Source of the DNA: Coptis chinensis
Taxonomy: Eukaryota; Streptophyta; Magnoliopsida; Ranunculales; Ranunculaceae
DNA length: 64,000 nucleotides
Direction: 5' to 3'
Assembly (NCBI GenBank): GCA_015680905.1
Contig: CM027382.1
Span: 13,923,501 to 13,987,500, forward strand
The translations under genes and the position numbers were made by a program. Shown piece after piece: positions 20,624-33,480 of the stretch. Positions within the stretch are counted from its first letter, which is position 1. Each line of letters opens with the position of its first letter. Under the pieces are notes generated by a model. The model was not told the origin of the DNA. It saw only the letters and a program-made list of their open reading frames with translations, and did no database searches.

Positions 20624-21873
20624 GTGCCTGGTATAGATCCTAGTATTGCATGTCATAATCTAAATGTCAACCTTAATGCTAGACCAGTTCGTCAGCGACC
20701 TAGGAAGCTATCCCTGAGATTTCAGAAAGCTATTAATGATGAGGTCGACAAGCTTAAACAAGTAGGCTTCATCAGAAAGGTCGACCACCCAGAGTGGATC
20801 GCTAACATAGTAGCAGTCCCAAAAAAGAATGGCACAGTTCGCCTCTGCGTAGACTTCACCAATGTCAACCACGAAACACCCAAAGATAGTTCCCCCCCAC
20901 CAAGAATCAACCGACTTGTGGACCAGACCTGTGGGCACGAGCTCCTGTCATTTATGGATGCATACAATGGGTACAACCAGATCCCACTCGCAGAAGAAAA
21001 TCAAGAAAAAACTTCCTTCATCACAGAACAACGAATTTATTGTTATAACGTCCTCCCGTTCGGTCTCAAGAATGCTGGAGCGACCTACCAACGGCTAGTC
21101 ACTGACATATTTTAGGACATGTTAGGTGACACCATGGAAGTCTACATAGACGACATGGTGGTCAAGAGCAGAAAAGCGATGGATCACCTAGATCACCTCG
21201 AGCAGGCGTTCTCCAAATTACGCCAAACTCAGATGAAGCTAAACCCCAAAAAATGCCTTGTTGGAACATCCTCAGGGAAATTTCTTGGGTATCAGGTATC
21301 ACAACGTGGAATCGAGGCTAATCCAGACCAGATCCGAGCGTTATTGGAGATGCCCGATCCAAAGACAAAGAAGCAAATACAGAAACTCTCAGGAATGGTA
21401 GCAGCTCTCAACCGATATATATCGAGAGCGTCAGACAAATGCAAGCCTTTCCTACATACAACTTCTCAAAAGGGGGGGAACAGTTCTTATGGAGCGACCA
21501 ATGCCAGCAAGCGTTCTCTACTCTAAAAGAATACCTAACTACGCCACCCGATCTGGCCAAACCAACAGATGGCAAAACGTTGGGGCTCTACCTCGTGGTC
21601 TCAGACTTTGCTATCAGCTCAGTTCTCTTCAAGGAGGACCAAGGGGCAGAAAAGCTGATCTACTTCACAAGCAAGACGCTAACACCAGTTGAAAAGAACT
21701 ACTTTTACATTGAAAAAGCAGTATTCGCATTGCTGCACTCAGCAAGGAAGTTAATACCTTACTTTCAAGCACATCCAACCAAAGTACTCACCGACCTCCC
21801 ACTGAAGAAGATCCTTCTCAGAGACAACTTGCATGGTAGTATGGGCCGAAGAACTCGGGGAGCATCACATTGA
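20624..21873 (+). pseudogene. Tat reverse transcriptase and first RNase H
   Basis: RT motifs in order: VRQRPRKLSLRFQKAINDEV, GFIRKVDHPEWIANIVAVPK, GTVRLCVDFTNVN, YNQIPLAEENQEKTSF and VLPFGLKNAGATYQRLV. The active-site box is VYIDDMVVKS near 21140. A TAG stop (21113-21115) splits the frame just before it. FLGYQVSQRGIEANPDQI follows. A frameshift near 21470 moves into WSDQCQQAFSTLKEYL, LYLVVSDFAISSVLF and IYFTSKTLTPVEKNYFYIEK, the first RNase H. Catalytic residues are kept; the ORF is broken in at least two places. Confidence 0.85.
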
Positions 21874-21899
21874 GTTCGTTCCGCGAACTTCTCAGAAAG

Positions 21900-22378
21900 G
21901 ACAGGTCGTTGCGGACTTCCTAGCAGACTTTTCTGTTGATGATCTGAACTGGGAACCAGAAATAGATATCCCATCCACTAAACCGCAGGACAAGTCAGTC
22001 TGGTCGCTCTTTGTGGATGATTCTAGCAATCCCGGTGGAAGTGGAATCAGGGTCGTCGTAGTGTCACCAAATGGCACTATGGTGGAGAAATTAGTTCGCA
22101 TTGATTTTGCGACCTCTAACAATGAGGCGGAGTACGAAGCTCTAATTATGGGACTTATAATGGCGCTACAACTCGGTGTCCAGGAGCTTAAAGTCTTTAG
22201 TGACTCGCAACTGATTGTTCGCCATATTGCTAAAGAATACACTACCCATGAAGGTAACCTTTCTAAATATCTTCACGTTGTTTATCAGTTACTTCCTTTT
22301 TTTAAGACAACGACCATACACCACTTCTTGCGTGACGAGAATCACTACGCGGACAGTTTAGTTTATCTTGCTACTTAA
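21900..22378 (+). pseudogene. Tat second RNase H domain
   Basis: WSLFVDDSSNPGGSG carries the first Asp. NNEAEYEALIMGLIMAL carries the Glu, LKVFSDSQLIVRHI the second Asp, and DENHYADSLVYLAT the C-terminal Asp. This is the additional RNase H that Tat elements acquired besides their own. It is open from 21833 to its end at 22378. The linker in front (EFVPRTSQKGQVVADFLADF) is the normal junction with the first RNase H. All catalytic acids are intact, which is unusual beside an otherwise broken polyprotein. Confidence 0.82.
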
Positions 22379-22489
22379 ACACCGAACTGCGCCCCTAGAC
22401 AGTTACTCATCGAAGTACTCGACCGACCTGCTTACCAAGCTGAGCACGTACTGGAAATCAACGACCTATGCCCACTCTCTGACATTCAG

Positions 22490-22993
22490 ATGAGTCAAAC
22501 ATGGATGCAACCCCTCATAGAGTATATCCAACATGGCACCACACTAGAAGACCACACTAAAGCTAGACAAGTTAATTATCAGGCACATCGCTACGGCTTG
22601 GTAAATAATAAACTATTCAGAAAATCTGCTGGCGGACCTCACTTGAGGTGCATAAACCCAAAACAAGGTCAGCTAATTTTCGCAAAAATCCATGAGGGAG
22701 AATGCTGGAATCATGTCGGAGGTCGTTCTTTAGCTCACAAAGTGATCTCCCAAGGTTACTTCTGGCCAAGAATGCAGATTGATGCCAAACAGTACGTACT
22801 GAAATGCGTCAAGTGCCAAACATTTAGCTACAATATCATCTACCCAGCTCGCGAGTTAATCAACATCGCCAGACCTTGGCCCTTTCACATGTGGGGCTTG
22901 GATATCATGGGTCCATTCATCCCACAAAAAAGCACCTGTTTTCGGTTTGTCCTTCCTACAACTGATTACTTTACTAAGTGGCAAACTATGTAA
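22490..22993 (+). pseudogene. Tat integrase, truncated after the start of the catalytic core
   Basis: The zinc-binding region is present: HEGECWNHVGGRSLAHKVIS with the two His, and LKCVKCQTF with the C..C pair. The core begins MWGLDIMGPFIPQK (first catalytic Asp) and TTDYFTKW, then homology ends abruptly at a stop near 22993. The rest of the core (D and E) and the C-terminal domain are absent from the whole element. The copy therefore lacks usable integrase and was probably mobilised in trans. Confidence 0.8.
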
Positions 22994-23160
22994 TATCCAA
23001 CACATTATAGCAAACTAGTTTACTTTACTGGCAAACTATGTATAATTTACTTATGGATATTATTACAACCTGCTCTGTTCAAGTTCACCAACAGATGTAG
23101 AGCTCGGTCTGAAAGAGCCACCAGCGTATGCGAACTAAAAACACTTTCATGAGTTCAAAC
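22994..23160 (+). other. Spacer between truncated Tat integrase and the tandem array
   Basis: No gene seen. GCAAACTATGTA occurs twice within 55 bp (22981 and 23031). This is the point where the 3' half of integrase was lost. Confidence 0.4.
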
Positions 23161-23277
23161 GTTCTCAAGCATAACACGCTCACTCGAGCTACCAGGCTCC
23201 ATAGCCTCTCCAAGTTCTAACTAGTTGATGACCTACAATTCTAGGACCAACTCAGTGAGAACGCTCTCTACGAGCAG
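23161..23277 (+). repeat. First copy of the 120-bp tandem array in the Tat element
   Basis: One diverged unit (ACACGCTCACTCGAGCTACC ... GAACGCTCTCTACGAGCAG). The array continues at 42908 on the other side of the Athila insertion, which landed exactly at the unit boundary AGCAG. Confidence 0.8.
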
Positions 23278-25169
23278 TGATAAGCACCCAAAACTGTAGT
23301 ATTAAACCCCGAGAGACATAGCATTTTGATCGATTATGTGTTTAATAATCATGTAATAATTATATTTTCGTACTTTTGCAGGATTTCGCAATTAAAATAA
23401 ATATAGTGATAAAACATGCATCGAAGTACAGGAATACGGGAATACTTGAAGTTTCCCACTCGACCCCCGTAAAGCCCAACAAAGCCTGACTAGGGCCGAA
23501 GTTTCCAAAAGAACAAAACGGTCAGAGGCGGGTCCACATATAAAAAAGCGTGAACTTCCGGGTTCAAATCGGATAAATCTAGATGCCGACGCGTTGGCTA
23601 GTGAAGCGCCAAGTACTGAGGAATCTGGGAATATTTGGAGTTTCCCACTCAACCCCCGTGAAGCCCAACAAAGCCCGACTAGAGCGAAGTTTCCAAAGAA
23701 ACAAAACCGGTCGAGCGGGTCCACATATAAAGAAGCAGCAAACTTGTGAAGCTCAAATCGGATAAATCTAGATGCCGACGTTGGCTAGTGAAGCTGCCAT
23801 AGCGACCCGGCTTAATTTAACTTCAAGTAAGGACAAAAATTAAGTAAAAATGTCAAAATCGGCGCAGCCACTGGATACACTAGCTGGATCCACTCTGCGG
23901 GCCCAGAAAGCATGATGAGTCAGCAGAGGCAGGTGGCAAAGGATGGTTTCAATTTGATACCACCTGGCAAGAGAGAAGACACGTACCAATTCAAACTAGG
24001 TGGTTTGAATTGAAATGAGCTAAAAACAAAACCTTAAATCAGCAAAAAGACAAAAGTTAAAACAGATCAAAACAAAACTTTGATTCTCAAAGTTTTGAAG
24101 AAATCAATTAGCTACCGAACAAAACTCAATTAAATGGGTCTTCAGTCTCCAGCCTATATATATAAGGGGGTCGCCTTCATTATTACCCCTTCAGCATATT
24201 AATGCTTTAGCTTCCGCTTAGTTAGATTTTTCCTTCAGTACTTACATTCTGTCATTTCCATTCCAGCAGCTTAAATACTGTAAGTTATTTTACCCTTAAT
24301 AACAGCCATTTCTTTTCTAGTTTAATTTACGTCCGCATTTATTTACTTAATGTATACAACAAGTTTTATTATTCCTTCTATGACCATGAGCTAATCCCCC
24401 CCCCCCTCAGGGGGAGGGTTATGCTGCTCGTGTGAAAACCCGGATTGACTCGTTAATATTCTAGAATAACTACTTAGGAATTAGGCATAGAATTGACATC
24501 CGGTCCCAAAATGGCCGAGAGATCATACAAAGTTGGATCTGCCGATGCTCCAGATGTCTCTGTAGCGACTCTCGGTGTCGACACTCTCCAATTTGTCCAA
24601 CTGATGTGAAATCGAGCCAGGAGCTGAAATAATATACCATAGATGAGGTATTATTGAAACTCCTTATGCTAATGAAATGCGACCTAGAGATGTGGACATG
24701 CGCTAGGGATCAATACTCGATGTCGTCTCCGAAAACGAGACGAAGTAGAGATGTAGTGATTTGGTAATATAAACTGTTAAAAAATGATTCTTGCATGAGC
24801 ATGATTAACTCTCTCCCTGTTTCTCTATTTTTGTTTACCTACATATAATCGCCGTAGTAATTTACATTATTTGCATTACCGTTAATTTAATTAAAACCAA
24901 CTAAAAAGAAACCTAGAAATCCTACTCACCAAACGTTGTAATTCCAGTTGTGAACCTATCCGAGCCCTAAGGTTTGGACGATCCCTTACTCGACCTATCC
25001 TACCAAACCCACGTGAGTAAGGTAACTTGACTAAAACGTACGACTATACGGACGTTGGAATTTGGACTTTGGACTTGGGTCTTTGGACTTCGGACTTTGG
25101 ACTGTGGACCTCGGACTTAAGAAAATAAGTAACTGAAAACCAATAAATGTATAAATGTGTGTTATATCA
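23278..25169 (+). repeat. 5' LTR of the Athila-like element
   Basis: 1892 bp. It contains an internal tandem duplication of about 187 bp (units from about 23441 and 23628, each with GAGTTTCCCACTC-like start and GATGCCGACGCGTTGGCTAG-like end), also present in the 3' LTR. A TATA box (TATATATATAAGG, 24155-24167) marks the probable promoter. The second half is nearly identical to the 3' LTR, while the first half differs by many small indels at C/G-rich positions. Confidence 0.9.
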
Positions 25170-25171
25170 AA

Positions 25172-25185
25172 TGGCGCCGTTGCAC
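25172..25185 (+). other. Primer-binding site of the Athila-like element
   Basis: TGGCGCCGTTGCAC lies two bases after the 5' LTR. TGGCGCCGTTGC is the usual PBS start in plant Athila elements. Confidence 0.75.
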
Positions 25186-26422
25186 GCCGAAGGACTCTAG
25201 ACTTAACGTAATAACTGGAATACATCCATAAAAACCCCCTCCCCTACCTCCTCATCTTTTTAATTTTCATTTCATTTACAATACTAACGAAGTTACTTGG
25301 AGCGGTTTACCTTAACTTTTTTCTACTAACAAATATCGTGGAACCAAATTTTGTTTATTTTCATTAGCACGATCTAAGTACTCGTAGGAATTTGAAGTCT
25401 TGAACGGACAAAAGAGTCTCGGACGAGACTGAATTAGTAGCAGCGAGACTAACACGGAGTATCAACACTCCGGTTTTCAGGTCTGAGCCACTTTCCTTTT
25501 CAATTACTCTTTTGGGCTCTTTGGTCTGTTTTGCTAGTAAGCATAAGCTCGGGAGTAGTCGATCGCTATACGAGGAATCGCGGGACGCTAGGTTTCAAAC
25601 TCTTAAACTCCTCAAACTTTGTCTAGGATATTATTTGCTATAACCTGTTTTACCTCGTATATTTGTTGGCATGAGAACTCCTTGCATGTAAAGGTGGTTC
25701 GTCATTACATATTCACGTTAACACAATATGATTCAAATATATTTTGATATATGCGTAGCGTCAAACCATCTGCTTAGAATAATTTTGTATGTGTATGTTA
25801 CATCAATTCACGTACACGGTATTCAATTGCATGAGTTCGTTCTCGACATTCCCCTAGCTCACGTATAACTTACATATAGTTGCACGTATAGGTAATATAT
25901 ATTTGCATGAGTAGACTTTCTGCGTAAATTAGTATATGTTAGTTAGTTTCTATTTTGGCATCTATCATTTTTAATTGCATATTTCGTAATCACGTCTCCA
26001 TAATACACTAATTACGTAAATTAAAATAAAAAAATAAAAATAAATAAAAAAATAAAAAATAAAAAATAATAATAAAAAAATAATAATAAAAAATCATAGT
26101 AATTAAAAATTTCATCTAAATCATCTTAATAACACCCCGCATAATACACCATCATAAATCATCATCATATTCCATCAGTGCCTAGGAAACTTGAAAAAAA
26201 ATTGAGGTTGCCTAATTAAGGAGCGTCTTCGCACGATCTAACAACCTCCCTCAATTCTCTCGAGGGTAACCGGGTTGCTAGAATATTCACACGCTATCCT
26301 AGCTTCCTGCCGAAAGTTAGCAGCGGCTTAGGAAGACGTGCTTCAACTCCCTCCTTCCAAAATTCTAAAACCTCCAGTCATTGTTCGTTCCTTATGAGCC
26401 TTAAATTAAAATTTATATTTGT
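25186..26422 (+). other. Athila leader between PBS and GAG
   Basis: Long untranslated leader, normal for Athila. It includes a low-complexity A/AT stretch at about 26016-26094 (AAATAA-type units). No gene seen. Confidence 0.55.
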
Positions 26423-27943
26423 ATGAGACTACGGTCCGGTAAACATAAGGAATTAGAACTTATATATCATCGTCGAAAATACAAGAAACAACTATTTATG
26501 TTATCTCCTAGACATAGTCCCTCCCCCGTAAATCAACCTCGTCAAACATCTCCGTTGCCATTATCTCCTTTAATTATAGCTGAGGAAAATCTCACAGTCG
26601 AGAAACCCCTTTCGGATTTCTATACTGCCTTACAGGAAGGACCTACTTCCTGCATTAAACTCGATGCGATTGTAGGTGATTTTCGTATTCCGCCAAATAT
26701 TTTCGGTTTGTTACCTGTTTACCATGGGTTAGACCATGAAAAACCGTACAATCATCTTCGTCGGATGCAACAAGTAGTCACCACTTTCCGCCATCCGACC
26801 GTTACCAACGAACAAATCTTGCTTAGGTTGTTTCCCTTCACCTTAGGCGATAAAGCTTCGGTTTGGCTCGCCCGGACAAGCCCGCAATCCATTGACACAT
26901 GGGCCAAACTTGTTCAAGCATTCATGATAAAGTTTTATACTCGTAAGAAGACTACGTAAATGCTTCAAAAGATTCAATTCTTTCGCGCCGGCACCCCTGT
27001 GAATCCTTTTCGAGCGTGGAGCAGATTTATCGATCTACTTCTCGAATGTCCCCATCATCAATTCGACACATTTGTATTAGTCCATTCATTCTTTAATGGT
27101 CTCTCGACCATCAAAAGGAAACATTAGATATCATGAACGGCGGTTGTTTCATGGACAAGGGCACTTCTTGAAGCATACACTTTTCTTGAGAAACAGGCCT
27201 CACTTAAACACCCATTGGGGAAACACTGATTCTTCTAGATCTTCTAAAGACACTCCTACCAAAGTTACGTCTATGTTCGAGGTCAAACCCGATCCGGAAT
27301 TAAAAACTCTAATCGAGTCCCTAAACAAAAAAGTCGATGCTTTTTCTGTACAAGTAAATGAACAAAACCCAAACAGTCGTCATGGGCGCCAACGCTTCCC
27401 CATGCCCTATTTGTTTTAAGTCCCGAAAGACGCCGATTATTATTGTCCTTTGGTATACAAGTGTCCTCCCCAACCTTCGAAGAGGCTTGTGCTTTCAACA
27501 TCCCTAATGCACCTTGGCGACAACATCCGAATTTAGCTTGGGCACCCCCTGTCCAACAACAAGCTCCTCCGGGTGGCAACAACGTTCCTGTACGACCACC
27601 CGCGAACTACAATTCCTATCGTCAAGGAAATCCTCCACAATTCCAACAAGGGCAAAGTAATTTTCCCAACAACGTAAATATAGGGTACCAAAACAACCGC
27701 AACCTTGTTCCCGCTAATCAAGGATATGGCTACCAAAATCAACCCGTGAATAATAACCGTGAACTAGTTCCTCGCTACTCCTTTGGTACAATCCACGGTA
27801 CCGATAAAACGGTGAAACTTTCCCCGACATACATGAATCAACAGAATCAAATCCTAGCTTCTATCCAACGGTCTCTTCATTGTGTAACTTTCGGGATAAA
27901 AGTCAAAAGGGCGTGTTCCCCGCCAAGCGGTTCCAAACCCTAA
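26423..27943 (+). pseudogene. Athila GAG, frameshifted
   Basis: Opens MRLRSGKHKELEL, a start common in Athila GAG. Capsid-type sequence follows: CIKLDAIVGDFRIPPNIFGL, HLRRMQQVVTTFRHPTV, LLRLFPFTLGDKASVWLART and SIDTWAKLVQAFMIKFY, stopping at 26957-26959. Homology continues in other frames (ECPHHQFDTFVLVHSFFNGL near 27050, DPELKTLIESLNKKVDAF near 27300). Then comes an Asn/Gln/Pro-rich tail (27443-27943) with WRQHPNLAWAPP. At least three frame changes. Confidence 0.82.
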
Positions 27944-28029
27944 GCCTACAAACACTGCCTTTGAACTCAACAATGCACCAGGACCTAGTAATCCAAGCCA
28001 GGGTGAGGTAAATGCCATTACCACTCTTC

Positions 28030-29046
28030 GTTCTGGCCCAACCATCGACAATAATATACGTATGCCAGACGAGGAATCGACGAAAGTCACGACTGACGTC
28101 TTTCCAACTCCTACCTCGCAACCTATAACTGATGAAGTTGTACCTTCAAAATCTACACCTACGTCCCTAGGGAAAGACGCCACTAATCCTTATACGCGAT
28201 TCCATCCAAAAGCTCCGTTCCCTGCCCGTTTGGTAAAGAACAAACATGATGAACATTTTGATGAGATCCGTGAAACCTTCAAAAATTTGACCATAAACTT
28301 ACCTTTCCTAGACGCGCTAAAGCATTTGCCTAAGCATGCCAAGTTTTTGAAGGACATGTGCACCACCAAACGACGTACGAATGTACCTCAACAAGCGTTC
28401 CTCACTGAGCAGTTTCCCTCGATTACCACTACTAATGGTGTGGTAAAGTAAAAGTGATTCCGTGTCGAATTAACCGTACCACACGCACGCCATGCGACAA
28501 GTATATCTGCATCGCACTTTTAGACCTAGGTGCGGTGTTAACCTACTTCCCTACTACTTATTTAAGCGGTTAGGTTTTCATGAATTAAAACCTACCAATA
28601 TGACTCTGCAACTCGCGGATCGCTCCATCAAGTACCCAAAAGGCATAGTAGAGAATGTTATAGTAAAGGTCCAAGATTTTTACTACCCAGTGGATTTTGT
28701 CATTCTAGATACTGAAGTAGCCTATGACTCCATCCCTATCATCTTGGGATGTCCTTTTCTTGCAACTGCTAACGCTCTCATATATTGTTGGGACGGTTCA
28801 ATGACATTGTCTTTCGGGAACCTTTCTGTCGAACTCAACGTGTTCAAATTAATGAAACAGTTTCCCGACCCTATAATGGAGGCCGAGATTAGCTTGGTTG
28901 ATAGTCTGGAACATGATTATTTCACAAACTCTTTTCCTCCGGACGAGAGATACACCAATTTCTTTCTTTTGATAATCCGGAGTTTGACGATGACTTCGTA
29001 CATAAGGGATGTCCATGCATTATTAGAGTCGATTACCACTATTTGA
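28030..29046 (+). pseudogene. Athila GAG-protease linker and aspartic protease
   Basis: The linker (to 28451) ends with the Athila-type block IRETFKNLTINLPFLDALKH and PKHAKFLKDMCTTKRR. The protease core straddles a frame change near 28500: the LLDLGA catalytic motif is readable near 28520 in one frame. From 28560 LFKRLGFHELKPTNMTLQLA, DFVILDTEV and IILGCPFLATANALI follow in another (open to 29046). The strongest frame is 28492-29046. Protein cannot be produced without the frame change. Confidence 0.78.
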
Positions 29047-29049
29047 CCC

Positions 29050-30358
29050 TAATGCTTCGGTGCGGTGATTCGAAGAACCGGATTAAGCTCTTTTCCATTG
29101 AAGAGATGATCCCTCATGAATCCTTGATCCCCAATCCTCCAACTCCGGATTTAAAACCTCTACCCCTCCGATTTGAAATGCGTGCATCTCGATCTCGATG
29201 GTAGTCACCCTATAATAATTTCTGCTCACTTGACTACTGAGGGCGAAGAGGCACGCGTTTGATTCATGTCATTCGTGAACACCGCTCTGCTATCGGATGG
29301 TCCTTAGATGATATCAAGGGAATAGACCCTAAGATCTCGCGACGATCGTATACATCTTGATGACGACACAAAGATATATCGAGAACCACAACGCCGCCTT
29401 TAATCCCGCCATGAAGGAAGGAGTGAGAGAGGAAGTTTTACGTTTACTTGATGCGGGTATCATATACCCTATCTCGGATAGTGACTGGTTAGTCCCGCCC
29501 ACGTTGTTTCCAAAAGTCCGGCATTCAAGTTGTACAAAATGAAAATGGTGAGTGCATCTCCACTCGCATTCCTTTGAAATGGAGAATTTGCATTGACTAT
29601 CGCAAACTTAATGCCGAACCCGTAAAGATCACTTCCCTCTCCCATTCATTGACCGGATGCTAGAACGTTTAGCGGTCATGCTTACTACTTGTTTTCTTGA
29701 TGGCTATTCGGATACTTCCAAATTGTCATCGATCCCCCGATCAAGAAAAGACAACTTTCACATGTCCCTTTGGAACCTTTGCATCTGAGACGAATGTCTT
29801 TTGGTCTTTGTAATGCCCCGGACACTTTCCAATATTTGCATGCTTCACATTTTTAGTGATATGGTGGAACGTTATATGGAAGTCTTCAAGGGCGACTTTT
29901 CCATTTACGAAAATTCCTTTAACTTATTGTTTATCCAACCTTTCTAAAGTATTAACGCTGCGTTGAAGAGAAAAATCGGTACTAAATTAGGAGAAGTGTC
30001 ATTTCATGGTTACCAAAGGACTTGTTCTAGGTCATATTGTTTCAAAAAGACGGGATAGAGGTTGATAAAGCTAAAATTGTTAAAATTTCTTCGCTACCTT
30101 TCCCACGCATAGTTAAGTGATATCCGTGCCTTTTAGGCCCCACTGGTTTTACAGGAGATTCATTCAGGATTTTTTCTAAAGTTGCTTTCGACCCTTAACC
30201 AATCTCTGCTTAAGGATACGATTCGACTTCAATTTCAATTGCAAACAAGCTTTTGATACTCTAAAACCGCTCGACTACCGCTCCTATCATTCAACCCCTG
30301 ATTGGTCTCAACCATTCGAATCGATGTGTGACGCTTAGCGACTTTTTGCTATTGGTGC
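29050..30358 (+). pseudogene. Athila reverse transcriptase, heavily broken, active-site motif altered
   Basis: Readable pieces lie in several frames: VLRLLDAGIIYPISDSDW (29430-29490), then CRIDYRKL-like sequence near 29590, FGLCNAPDTFQ near 29800, and the catalytic box region near 29880. There the sequence reads YMEVFKGDFSIY where Athila RTs have FMDDF: one catalytic Asp is replaced. More than five stops or shifts occur over 1.3 kb. This is the most decayed part of the element's POL. Confidence 0.75.
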
Positions 30359-30847
30359 GTGCTAGGCCAACGACGTGACGACAAACCCATTGTCATTTAC
30401 TACGCTAGTAAAACTCTTAACGACGCTCAACGTAATTATACCACAACTGAGAAAGAGTTCCTAGCTGTTGTCTATGCTTTGGATAAGTTTCACCCATACC
30501 TAGTTGGAACATCGACCATCGTATATACTGACCATGCAGCAATTCGGTACTTACTCGCGAAAAAGGACGCAAAACAACGATTGTTCCGCTGGATCCTTCT
30601 CTTACAAGAATTCATCATGGAAATCAAAGACAAGAAAGGAACCGAAAATGTTGTAGCCGACCATTTATCAAGGCTGGTTGGTGACATCGATAGTGATTCT
30701 GAAGCTATCGGTGATTCCTTCCCGGACGAATACTTGTACTCTATTTTCTCATCCCCATGGTACGGGGATATCATTAACTACCTAGTTACTGAGGAAGTCC
30801 CCTCCTTTTGGTCACGTTCTGATCATAAAAGTTCTTATCCATCGTAA
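30359..30847 (+). pseudogene. Athila RNase H domain, open fragment
   Basis: A 162-codon open piece with [59 protein letters not shown] and [11 protein letters not shown], the standard Ty3/gypsy RNase H with its Glu and both Asp. The first Asp region, immediately upstream (MCDASDFAIGAVLGQ type), is in a different frame. The tail leads to the integrase zinc region. Confidence 0.82.
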
Positions 30848-30884
30848 AATATTATTTCGGGATGAACTCTACCTCTTTAAATCT

Positions 30885-32118
30885 TTGTTCCGAGACCAAC
30901 TCATATTCGTGTTGTATTCCCGGGAACACACCGACGTATTATCTTTTGCCATGAAAAATCTTGGAGGTCATTTCGATTGGGAAGAAAACTACGGCCAAAG
31001 TGTTACAATGTGGGTTTTTCTTGGCTACCCCTTTTTCGCGATGCACCACGAACATTGCATAGCTTGCATTCGTTGTCGACACCTAGGTCGAATTACCAAG
31101 CGAAATATGATGCCCCTAAATCCTATCTTGATTGTGGAAATTTTTTGATGTTTGGGGCATTGATTTTATGGGACCCTTCCCTATTTCTCAAGGTTTTCTA
31201 TACATTTTAGTCATTGCTGTAGACTATGTGTCCAAATGGATTGAGGCATTCGCATGTCGGCTCAAATGACCATAAGACTGTCGTGAGATTTGTAAAAGAA
31301 AACATTTTCTCTCGTTTTGGTGTTCCCAAAGCTATCATCAGTGATGGGGGTACACATTTTTATAACAAAATTTTTGGGTTTTTAATGAAGAAATATGGAG
31401 TTACTCACAAGGTTCCTACTCCATACCACCCACAAACGAGTGGCCAAGTGGAAGTCTCCAACTGAGAGATAAAGTCTATTCTGGAGAAAACTGTCAACCC
31501 CTCAAGGAAGGACTGGTCTCTCCGCTTATCGGATGCCTAGTGGGCATACCGAACAGCATTTAAGACACCTATAGGGATGTCACCTTACCGCATTGTTTTT
31601 GGAAAACCTTGTCATTTGCCAGTTGAACTTGAGCATCATGCCTTTTGGGCCATCAAAAGCCTCAGTTACAATATCATCGAGGTAAGGGAAGCTTAAAACC
31701 GCAATTAAATGAGCTGGAGGAGATTCGGATTGATGCTTATGATCTCTCGAAATCCTACAAAGCTAATATGAAAAGAGTGCACGACAAGCACATTTTGAGT
31801 AAGGATTTCAAAATTGGCCAAAAAGTTTTACTGTACAACTCCAGATTACACATCTTTCCTGGTAAATTGAAAACACGATGGTCTAGTCCTTTCATTGTGT
31901 CAGCTGTGAAACATTATGGGGCAATCTCTTTGCTTAATCCAAAAGATAACAGTGAATTTCAAGTCAATGGACAACGCCTAAAACATTACGCTCACCAGAT
32001 GTTGAACAAACTCTTCTTCAGAATCCAGTATACACTGACTAGATGTTTCGTTTGGCGTACTCAATTTTGTTTCTATAGGGTGCGCCATTTTGGTAGCGGG
32101 CCATCTTCTATCTTATGA
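30885..32118 (+). pseudogene. Athila integrase, frameshifted
   Basis: The zinc-binding region is degenerate (near 31040-31090). The core is readable as [13 protein letters not shown] near 31150, then [11 protein letters not shown] and [20 protein letters not shown] (31310-31370, second Asp), then [15 protein letters not shown] with the Glu (31420-31465). After a stop, the C-terminal domain continues in 31645-31990 with HDKHILSKDFKIGQKVLLYN, GKLKTRWSSPFIV and FQVNGQRLKHY. Catalytic acids are kept; the ORF is interrupted at least three times. Confidence 0.82.
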
Positions 32119-33480
32119 TCTCCAAAGTTCTTTGAAGTGTGTGGTTGCTGCCCGGAACCTTAGTCCACGAAAACTCTTTTTCAAAGCGAAGTATAAATGT
32201 CTTACGCGAACACGAGCAAAGCGTACCTTTTCGATTAAGCGATGGGTACCTAAAATTTCACCTCCTTCCTTCTCTTCCCTTTTCTACTCTCTACCTCGCG
32301 AACTTCAGCTAATCATTTGGTGTAATTCTCACTCATCACGAATAGGGAATGGTCATAGTTCTTTTGCTTGTAAACGACGTGCACGAAGGATGGGCTGGTG
32401 TATGCATTGCCAAACACCCTTCTGTCTAGGCTCTGACTTCCTATCCGATACTAGCCAGTTTAAGGTATACTTTTGTCTAACACCAGCTGCGCAGGATAAT
32501 CTTCGTCGCCGCGCCGTTTCTCCCACAGGTTGGGATTCGTCTTGAGAATCTGACGTTAAAAGACTCAACTCGTCTTGAGGATCTGACGTTAAAAGACTCA
32601 CCTTGTAAATATGTTTATATTGTTGCCTTTTCCCTTTGCATTAAGTTTTGCACATGGGATTCGTGTCAAACCTCAGATGTTGCATACTTGGAACACAAAC
32701 GGGCAATGGATTCCACCAGACCAACCCTAGAATTGGTTACTTTGAGTCCCTTGGGGCGGTTTGAGGATAGCCGTATGTAATAAGGGCAATTTTATTAGAC
32801 CAGAAAGCGCATGGTCGAGGATGGTACCGTCCCCGCCCCTAACACCATAATACATAGAGGTGAAGCCCCGATCGGCTGGATTGGGTTCGCTCCAGAGCCG
32901 ACATGACAGTTGTCTATGATTTAAGATGGTGACTCCCCTGGACATCCAGTGTTTTTCACGTATATCTCCCTTGTATGTAAATAAAACCTTTGTTTATAAA
33001 TAAAACACTCTCTTTCTTTAAAAAAAAAAAAAAAAATTGTGACTTTTAAGAATGACTCATACAATTGGATAGCATTTTTCGTGCCGATCGTTTCGGTATC
33101 TCATTCGTCCAATCCGGAGTCCAAACGAGTCGTGGGTAAACATTTAGATTTTTTAGGTTTAAATCGGGCTTTAGGCTTGATTTGGGCTTCGAGAAAATTT
33201 TTGGCCCAACCAAAATATCGATTTCTCGGTCCATTTAAACCCAAAAAAACCGATAACATGCGTCACATTTCCATCACTCTTCTTCCTCAAAAACCGGATC
33301 TTGCCCCCTCTCGATTAAGTCTCGCACGAGACAGGCCCACACTAAAACCAGGTCTCGCGCGAGACCCTCACATCTCCGACCAAGTTTTCCTTCCGTCGAA
33401 CATCCCATTTCTTCCCCTCATCGAGAATCAATAGCCATCCTCGCTCTAAGACCAAAGAATGGCCGGAAACAGACGGATTT
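32119..33480 (+). other. Athila spacer between integrase and the 3' coding region
   Basis: No supported gene. A 34-bp unit (GTCTTGAGAATCTGACG...) is repeated twice at about 32539-32606, and an A-run lies at about 33021-33036. The predicted ORFs here carry no family signature. Confidence 0.45.
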
